This document shows positions 56,791 to 64,000 of a stretch of DNA of 64,000 nucleotides, in pieces. A model generated the notes under the pieces. The model did no database searches. It saw only the letters and a list, made by a program, of their open reading frames with translations, and was not told where the DNA came from. Origin of the DNA: Asparagus officinalis (lineage: Eukaryota > Streptophyta > Magnoliopsida > Asparagales > Asparagaceae); NCBI RefSeq assembly GCF_001876935.1, contig NC_033798.1, positions 78,389,015 to 78,453,014 on the forward strand. Direction: 5' to 3'. Positions within the stretch are counted from its first letter, which is position 1, and the number at the start of each line of letters is the position of its first letter. The position numbers were made by a program, and so were the translations under genes.

Positions 56791-59700
56791 ATGCCTCCAC
56801 GTCGATCTCGACCTCCTAGGAGTCGCTCCCGTTCGCAGCCTAGCGAGGAGGAAGTTCCTACAGCATCCTCCCCTCCAGTGGTTTCCTTTTTCGGGGGTGA
56901 GAATCTTTATTTCTGTATCCCTGATTGATCCCTTCGCGGGTCATTAAGGAAGAACTGATACCCTCCTTCGCGAGGATTGAGGTTTTAGGACATTGGTGGT
57001 TCCGTACACCCTCGTTTGGCCTCTTCGCGGGTCATTCGGGAAGGGCCGACACCCTCCTTCGTGGGGGTTGAGGTTTCAGACTTGTTTTGCTTGGCCAATT
57101 CAAGTCTTCTGGTATATTGGGGCGATCTTGTGTCGTCTTACACCTTATAGGTCGGTGTATGTCCAGTGTAGGACACTCAAAGTCGTCTCTCCAATTACCC
57201 CGTGAATGATCTTATCTCATTTTTTTATGAGATGTATTTTCTGACTCTATCCTTGTGTTTTGTTGCAGTCGAGTTCCCCTCGGGCAGCCTCCCTCATCAT
57301 GCCCCTACTGGTTGTAGCAGAGAATTTTTCTCTTCGGCTTCCATCAGGCAGGCCATTGGTCCACTCCCTCAGTTCGATAGAGACCGCTCCGATGAATCCT
57401 GTCGTTTGATACGGGATGGAGGGCGCCATTGCCTACGCCAGCTGATTACGGATGCCTCCTTCACTGCAGATTCTACTTCTACTCAGGCTTTAAAGAAGCC
57501 CAGTTTTCTGTTCGGAGATCACACTGAGGATCCTGCTACGTTGACTCTTATCGAGGAGCATTGGCTGACTCTCGACGAAGGGGCTCTCCTATATATTCCC
57601 TCCATTCCTCGTCAGTATTCCTTCACTTATTTGGAGGGACAGGCCGTGGAGTGACAGATGTCTTGGCATCTTACCGATGATGCTGAGCGAGTTCAGTGTG
57701 GATATACTTCTCATCATAAGACTCCTGGTTCTGCTGGGTATCATTACATCCGCGGTCTTCGACCAGGGATTACGGGTCTTAATACTGCACCCCCAGGCGA
57801 GGTATCAACAGCCGCTCCTACCGTGAAGAACCGTCTGGCTCATCTTGGGAGGAGATTACCTCCACCAGATTATAGATGCTATGGTTGGGCTTTCTCACTA
57901 CCCAAGGGATGGTGGACACGCATGACCAGTTACATCTTGGGGCGCTGGGAGAAGGATTTGAAGAGCAGTGGATTGTATGCACCTATACGAGCCACCATGT
58001 ATGGACTCCCGGTCAGTTGCTACCATTTCGATACTCCCGATATGTACGATACTCTTTCGGACCTCACCTGCCATTATCATACCTCCTTGATCAAGATTTC
58101 TCCTCCAGCGAAGAGGAAAAAGCAGATCAGCTTGAAGCAGTTTGCTGTCTATTTGTTCCTGAATTTGGAGGGTGATTCCGGCGAGCCCCTTCGTGAGTTA
58201 GACGTCTTGACCCCTACCGCCGTTAATGAGTTGATGGAGAAGGCTGAGGCTCGTTCTTACACCATTGCCAGTGCTGAGGGAGCTTTTCCTGCGGGAACCA
58301 AGTTTCGTTCGTTCTTCTGCCGTGCACAGAAATCCATTGAGCCCCGGACTCTGCTAGCAGGCTATCTTGCCCTCTGGTTAAAGAAATGTGTTGTTCCGTA
58401 CCAGTTCTCAGATGCCTTACCTCTCGAGGTGCTCTTCCCTACAGTTCAGGTAGCTCATGGGAGGGAGCTTTCTCTGCTCCCAGCGATGGTTGCTGGCATC
58501 CATTGCGGGCTTAGGTGTCTGGTCAGTAGTTTTACACAGGTGGGTTCTGAGCCATCGACCGAGCTTATTTGTCCGAAGGTCGAGCTTCCTTATGCGTATC
58601 TGATGGCGTGGCTTGTTCTTCACCGTCCTGACTTGATGTCGGCGCCCAGCGTTGTTGATGTCCCCGTTCCTTTCGTGCATTTGTTGGAGAGGAGCAGATG
58701 GCTCGGGAAGAAATTTAATGATGTACAACGAGAGCTTCAAGTTCGTAAGAGCTGGGAGTTCTTCAAGTGTTTTCCTCACTTTTCGGGTCGCTATGGTGAT
58801 GTGCTGATTGATGAGGAGAAACCCAGAAGTAATCGGACTGTTCTCGACGTTGGTTGTTTCCGCTGGTTAGTGAACATCCGTGTTGGGTATCTCGTTCTCC
58901 GGGTGAAGAATCGTTGCCACATAGAGCCTTACCTTCCCTGTCGTTTTGCTCGTCAGTTTGGCTATGACCAACTATATGTTGGGAATCCGAGCCGTGGTTT
59001 GAAGGTTGAGGGAGGGCTTATTGATGGCGTACGAGCATGGTTATAGACTATGGTAGGCTGCACCGGAGCCCACTTTGCTCTTCCTTCATATAGACGCCAG
59101 CCGATGATTACTTTCCTTAGTTGCAAGTGGTTCCTTTCCGCCAATGAATCCATAGGTGTGAGGAGTCTTTCAGAGTTACAGTCTGAGCACTCGGTCCAGA
59201 TTGCTATGATGGCTGCTCGTAAAGCTGAGCTTGCTAGAAGACAGGGAAAGAAGCCTGCAGAACCTTCTCTCTCGAACGGAGACAGGACGAAGGACGATGA
59301 AGAGCTCCCTCCTACTGATAACGAGAATGAGACTTTTGAGGAGGAGTATGTGGGTATAGATACTGACCAATAAGAACTTGATGCAGGTTTGTCATGCTCT
59401 TTAACCTTCTTTCTCCATTTCAATTGGTATCAACGAACTGACTCTTATCACCCCAGGTAGGACAGTCGATGAGCACAAGTCGCTCGCTTCTCGTTATGCG
59501 AGATCCAGGCTTAGTGGCCAAGCTCCCACGCATGTTGAGACGCGTGGCAAGTCCATGCATAAACGACCCGTTGGTTTTATGAGGGCTGGTACTCCGAAGA
59601 AGAAGAAGACTGCCCATAAACCACACGTCGGCCAGCGTCCCTATGGAGTGGATTTAGGAAACCTCGCCGATGGAGAGGAAGGTAACATTTCGTCGTTTTC

Positions 59701-61672
59701 ATTGCTTTAAGATGTCTCACCTTCTGGGATTCGTAATCATGTTTTATGTTCCAGGGTACTATGACAAGGGCGAGCTTCCACCGGACCCCCACCGGACCCC
59801 GTATCCCCTGATTCTGATAATATGGATAACTTCGTGCAGCAAATGTGCGACGCCATTCGGGATGGTTCCCTGGGTATTGATATGAACATTGACACCGAGC
59901 AGGCTAATAGTGTCAAGCCCACCACTCCATGTCCAGGTATATCTAAATTCGATGATACCCTCATCGAGTAGCATTTGGCGGAGTTAGAGAAATCAAGATT
60001 CATTATTTTTTTTTGTGCCTCGCATTCTTTTAGATTTCTTGAAGAACTCAAGCATGGATATTGGAGAACAAGGATCTTCTGTTCCTGCTGCAGGTATTTC
60101 TGAGCTTTTCCTTCTTTCCCATCTTCTTGTATATATATTCAACACTTAAATTATTCTGCAGATGTCGTGATAGAAAAGCCAGTTGAGGATCAGACCTTTC
60201 ATGATGTGGGTTTCGAGGAACAGAGGTGTGCCTCTGCACCAGGTTTCTCGGGACCCGACGCTGGATTATTAGCTGATATGCTGGCTGAGCAGGCCACCAG
60301 AAGAACTGTGGGACCACCCTTTGAGAGTGATTCATTCACAGGTATATATCTGATTCCCTTCATTTTGCCTGATCTTTTGTCTGACTAACGAAGGATTAAT
60401 ATTACAGTACCAGTCATCAGGACTGATTCAGTAACGACCCTCGACTTATCTAGTTTACCTCGGAGTAACGGACTTGCAGGTATGCATACGGTCTAGGACG
60501 TCATGCTCCTTTTCATTTGTCTGATTTTTGACTAATAGATGGGTGTAATCATAGGACCAGCCATCGGGACTGATACTCTTATGACTCCTGGCATTCCCCG
60601 TGTACCTGAGGACGATGGACTTGCAGGTACACAGATGATCTTATCATCCCGATTCTCTTTATTTGTCTAAATTTCCATTTTGACTAATAAAGAAGTGTAA
60701 CTATAGGACCAGCCGTTGTGCCTGATGCTACTACAGTTTCTGGGATGGATAGTCTGCCTACGGGGGTTGATATACCCTCCATGACTACTCCTGCTGTTAT
60801 CTCGGAGTCTATCAGGCCTCAATCCGAGGGGACCTCTGCTGACGTTGGTATGCTCAGAATTTGCCCTTTAAATTTTCTTATCGTATTCGATAATCTCTTA
60901 GCTTTCCACACTGTTTCTTGTAGGATCTCGATCATCTCTATATGAGCGTGTCCGCGCCCTCTTGGCTGATACCGATCCCGACAAAGATATTTTTCGTACA
61001 GACCTCGGCCTTTTTATCGTCTTTTATAACGGCATGATCGAGAAACTTCTTCATCGAGGATATCGTTTTGATCAGTTCAGGCGTTCCTTTTCTCGTCACA
61101 TGCCGATGTTCAGAGAAGAAGGGTATCCAGAGTTGGCCGATTCCTTCACCGCCGATTTTGCTGTTCTGGAGTCGGAGATCCGAGAGTTGAAGGAGCTGAA
61201 GGCTAATGGGGTTTCTTCCTTCGTGTCCTCTCAGATGGAGCATAGGCTGGCACAGTGGCGCGACCTGAGATCTTCCATCGGCAGTGAGCTTCAGTCACAT
61301 GAGCATTCAGTTGCGCAGCTGATGGCTACCGTGGCGAGGAAGGATACAGATAGAGCCGAGTTACTCCGCTCTTTGGATTCCGGCCGCGAGGAAGTGGCTA
61401 GGTTGAAGGAGGCCTTGAAGCACGCCGAGGAGTCCATTACTATCATTGCAGAAGACCTGGCTGGAGTAGAGCATTCTCGTGGACAGGCCCTCGAGAAGCT
61501 AGGATTTACACAGGAGAGATTGATGAAGCTGAAGAATGAAGCCGTGAAGATCTTGAGCAGTTCTGAAGAATCCGTCCGAGCTGGCCTGCAGGCAGAACTT
61601 GAGCAGAGTTATATAGATAGGCTTTCTAGTTTAGAGTCTCATGTTCTTAGCCGTCAGCTGCCTTCGGGCTAA
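56791..61672 (+). pseudogene. Antisense PMD-coiled-coil gene of Tat copy C (ten exons, two internal stops)
   Basis: Best-kept copy. Likely exons: 56791-56896 (MPPRRSRPPRSRSRS), 57269-59386, 59457-59681, 59755-59936, 60034-60093, 60162-60341, 60408-60479, 60555-60626, 60707-60847, 60924-61672, with GT/AG borders. Exon 2 holds the PMD: FLFGDHTEDPATLTLIEEHW, YRCYGWAFSLPKGWWTRM, KQISLKQFAVYLFLNLEGD, LMAWLVLHRPDLM and CRFARQFGYDQLYVGNP. Exon 3 has a nuclear-signal-like TPKKKKTAHKP. Exon 10 is a coiled coil of about 240 residues. TGA (57652-57654) and TAG (59044-59046) interrupt one frame, where relatives have Arg and Trp, and exon 2 has a third in-frame stop at 59371. Relative to copy B about 70 residues are missing near CYHF/DTPDMY. 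Confidence 0.85.
60408..60626 (+). repeat. Duplicated 72 bp exon-plus-intron unit in antisense gene C
   Basis: Exons 60408-60479 and 60555-60626 are each 72 bp, start with (g/t)accagYcatcRggactgat and end ggacttgcag. The start of the next exon (60707, gaccagccgttgtgcctgat) is related. The repeat period with its intron is about 147 bp. Twenty-four codons per unit keep the frame. Confidence 0.75.
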
Positions 61673-61792
61673 CGAGCTTTTTATTGTATGCTTTGACTTG
61701 ATCTATTAATAGAGACTCCGCATTTGATTCCTATATGGTATTTCTTTATTTATTTTGAACTCAGCGATGATAAGATTTACAGGATTTTTGGC
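61673..61792. terminator. Presumed 3' end region of antisense gene C
   Basis: After the stop at 61670-61672 a short A/T-rich stretch (ttttattgtatgctttgactt, attaatagag) could hold the polyadenylation signal, but I see no canonical AATAAA. The hairpin module begins at 61793. Confidence 0.3.
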
Positions 61793-61915
61793 AAACCCCT
61801 AGCCATCAACGGGTTTGATGTGCCTTTACCGATTACCGTTTGAATCGGGCTAGCATGCGGATTGTCTAAATCCGTTCCGCATGTAACGTTGTGCTAAAAG
61901 AGTGAATTCTCTTAG
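61793..61915. other. Covarying hairpin module, copy C1
   Basis: AAACCC/GGGTTT (61793-61816), CCGATT/AATCGG (61829-61848), CATGCGGA/TCCGCATG (61854-61883) and CTAA.AGAG/CTCTTAG (61894-61915, with a mismatch). Length 123 nt. The second copy follows 326 bp later. Confidence 0.72.
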
Positions 61916-62118
61916 ACTCCGTGCTATGATGTCGAATACATAGGCTTAACCATTTTTTTTTATAGGGAAAAGGTACCCCGCGCCGTGTACTAGATGACGA
62001 CTTATCCCTTCTTAGGCTTCGGGATAAAATTCCCCAGGTTTAGACCCTGGTGTCTTTTTTAATCGGCGAAAGACTAAACCGGCAATGTGTGTTAGACATA
62101 GACTTTGGGATTTTTGGC

Positions 62119-62241
62119 AAACCCCCAGCCTTCAACGGGTTTGATGTGCCTTTACCGATTACCGTTTGAATCGGGCTAGCATGCGGATTGTATAAATCCG
62201 TTCCGCATGTAACGTTGTGCTAAGAGAGTGAATTCTCTAAG
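62119..62241. other. Covarying hairpin module, copy C2
   Basis: It repeats module C1 as part of a tandem duplication of about 330 bp (61774-62104 and 62105-62440). The first three stems are intact. The fourth has one broken pair (ctctaag in place of ctcttag). Confidence 0.7.
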
Positions 62242-63392
62242 ACTTTGTGCTATGACGCAGAATACATAGGCTTCGCCTTTGTTACGGGAACAGGCTACCC
62301 GGCAACACGTGTTAGGTGTTGACTCGTCCCTACTTAGGCTTCGGGATAAAATTCCCCAAGTTTAGACCTTGGTGTCTTTTTCAATCGGTGAAAGACTAAA
62401 CCGGCGACGCGTGTTAGGCGTAGACTTATCTCTATTTAGGAGTTGAGATAAAATTCCCCGTGCACAAAGTGCCCGGATTGGAAATTGAAAATTGTGTCCT
62501 TTATCAAAATAAAGACGGATTGGGAAACGGGAGAGGAAGAATTTTATATTCTATTTCCCGGGACTAAAGAGAAAGAATTTTATATTCTATCTACAGTCGG
62601 AAAGGAAACTCAAGGTGGGATCTCCACCCCTAGAATCCGAAAAGATGAAACTAAGAGTGGGATCTCCACTCCGAGAATCGGAAAAGTTCAAACGGCCCTA
62701 ACTTTTATAGGATTGGTCATTTGAATCAAAAGAATCCCTCATTCATTGAGGAGAAAGCCCAATTTTGACCCTGACTTTTATAAATTTGGTGGAAAAAGGA
62801 ACAAAGGCGGATTTTCGTTTATCGAAAAGGAATGACTCGGTCTTAGTCCTAACTATTTGTAGGCTTGACTAAGTGAGATCGGGAACAATCCTAACTTTTA
62901 TAGGTTTGATTGTTCAAATTGAAAGTGGACCTCTCGTTCATGGAAGGAATCGAGAGAGGAATTTGGCTTTGGCCCTAACTTTTATAGGTTTGACCTGAAA
63001 GCAAAGAAAGTGGAATACAGGTAGCAAAGAAAGTGCCAACTCGTATTATCACTCAAAGGAAGACTTTAACACTAGGTGATTAGGACCTAACATGTTGAGT
63101 CTGAGAGATGCCAATGACTAGCAGATGGAAATGTTGGTGGATCCACCGTCAATTAGTTTGATCAGCAGATGGTTTGGTGAGGAAAGATTAACCTATCCAA
63201 GGATTGAATCTCGTCTCACAAAAATAACTCATGAGAGTTAGAGAATTTGACAATAAGAAGAAACATTCCGACATTCAGAGTTCGAACGTGGATTTCTTAT
63301 TCATCACTTCTACAGTGACTGGGTTATCCCTAAGAATACCCCATGTGGTATTCTTCCGGAAACTTCCCGATACATTAGTTATCCTGAAGATA
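62242..63392. other. Spacer between antisense gene and pol, Tat copy C
   Basis: It contains two reduced units of the 66 bp repeat (gaggaagaattttatattct, about 62530-62605), two gggatctccac units (about 62617-62680) and several direct copies of an aacttttataggtttga motif (about 62695, 62890, 62975). It ends at the pol stop codon. No frame of its own is supported. Confidence 0.6.
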
Positions 63393-64000
63393 CTAGGGAT
63401 AGTATTTTTTCAGGAACTTACCGTTTATCGGCATCATAAGTCGGTCGCCGTCCTTGGTGACTAAGCGATATGCGCCACTCGAATAGACTGTCTCTACTAC
63501 GAATGGTCCCTCCCATTTGGGTTCAAATTTGCCCTTCTTTTTGGAGTTAAGGATCATAGGCCGCCTCTCAGCTAGAACCAAATCCCCTTCTTTGAAGCTT
63601 CGTTGTCGAACCTTTTTGTCGAAAGCTCGAGAGATTCCGGCTTGGTAGAATTCGATATGTTGTTGAGCTTCTAAACGTTTCTCATCTAGCCTTTCAAGTT
63701 CTTCAAGGCGCTTCTGATGTTGCTCTTCGATCGTCATTTGAGTCGCGAGGGCAATTCGAAGTGACGGGATTTGAATCTCCAATGGAAGAACAGCTTCACA
63801 TCCGTATACCAGTGAATACGGGGTTGCTCCCGTCGGTGTGCGCACCGTGGTCCGATAGGCCCATAGACCCGCGCCAAGCTTGTCATCCCAGTCTCGTTTA
63901 TTAGTTTTCACAAGTTTTGACAAAAGCTTTATGATAGTCTTGTTAAAGGCTTCGGCCAGTCCATTCGTTGTGGGATTGTAAGCTGTCGACGAGATGTCTT
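63393..64000 (-). CDS. pol: Tat integrase C-terminal part, open to the window edge
   Basis: Minus strand, stop at 63393-63395. The frame is open to the right edge: STAYNPTTNGLAEAFNK with the catalytic Glu (64000 side), then RDWDDKLGAGLWAYRTTVRT, TPYSLVYGCEAVLPLEIQIP, a Glu/Arg-rich helix and the C-terminal GKFEPKWEGPFVVETVYSSG, ending NGKFLKKYYP. It matches 34085-34760 but has no break. Integrase joins element cDNA to chromosomes; the tail contacts DNA. The rest of pol lies outside the window. Tat copy C may therefore be coding-competent in pol, although its antisense gene is interrupted. Confidence 0.88.
   Translation of the reverse strand, partial: DISSTAYNPTTNGLAEAFNKTIIKLLSKLVKTNKRDWDDKLGAGLWAYRTTVRTPTGATPYSLVYGCEAVLPLEIQIPSLRIALATQMTIEEQHQKRLEELERLDEKRLEAQQHIEFYQAGISRAFDKKVRQRSFKEGDLVLAERRPMILNSKKKGKFEPKWEGPFVVETVYSSGAYRLVTKDGDRLMMPINGKFLKKYYP

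Noticed and set aside
59371..59386. True C-terminus of the PMD protein at the TAA in exon 2
   Set aside because: Copy B also shows coding-like sequence beyond this region, and copy C continues with well-bordered exons ending in a long coiled coil. An alternative donor just before the TAA is possible, but I could not fix it.
56791..61672. Ordinary host PMD gene of the MAIN type
   Set aside because: The same gene occurs three times in the same place relative to Tat LTRs and opposite pol, so it belongs to the element.

Overview
The window is plant nuclear DNA made almost entirely of nested transposable elements. I found no host gene. The plant assignment rests on element types known only or mainly from plants: a Cassandra TRIM with 5S rRNA-like LTRs, Tat-lineage Ty3/gypsy elements with a second RNase H and an antisense plant-mobile-domain (PMD) gene, copia gag-only elements resembling TR-GAGs, and an L1-type LINE. 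The species cannot be named from this sequence; a flowering plant is most likely.

Layout, left to right. Bases 1-13392 are the end of one TR-GAG-type copia element and its LTR. That LTR is split by a 9.2 kb non-autonomous LARD-like element (442-9619, minus strand, target duplication GAATG) and by a 5'-truncated LINE with an open reverse transcriptase frame (9670-11694). A decayed gag (13508-14880) and a second partial LTR (14884-15847) follow. Bases 15848-24582 hold Tat copy A: an LTR plus a badly disrupted antisense PMD gene. Bases 24583-37905 hold Tat copy B, which starts by repeating the same LTR/LTR junction and carries a better PMD gene and, on the minus strand, a frame-broken pol (RT, RNase H, second RNase H, integrase). 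Bases 37906-48050 hold TR-GAG element E (minus strand), whose gag is interrupted by a complete Cassandra (38954-39720, duplication TTTAG) and by a complete 6.7 kb sister element D (40453-47164, duplication GGTAC). Element F (LTR plus gag) fills 48557-51842, then an Athila-like LTR remnant (51843-53424). Tat copy C (53425 to the right edge) has an LTR, a W-box-rich tandem array, a ten-exon PMD gene and the 3' end of pol.

How the parts work together: in the Tat elements gag-pol runs on the minus strand from a minus-strand LTR promoter, while the PMD gene runs on the plus strand from its own promoter. Being antisense, its introns would not be spliced from the genomic RNA, which explains how an intron-rich gene survives in a retroelement. 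The predicted protein has an N-terminal PMD, a basic nuclear-localisation-like patch and a C-terminal coiled coil.

The two signals I rate highest are: (1) a module of about 123 nt beyond the PMD gene, with consecutive hairpins whose stems change on both sides between copies; and (2) arrays of short palindromes placed upstream of TATA boxes in Tat LTRs, in PMD-gene promoters and, with a different core, in TR-GAG LTRs. Large parts of copy A look like unpolished long-read sequence, so its breaks should not be read as biology without checking.
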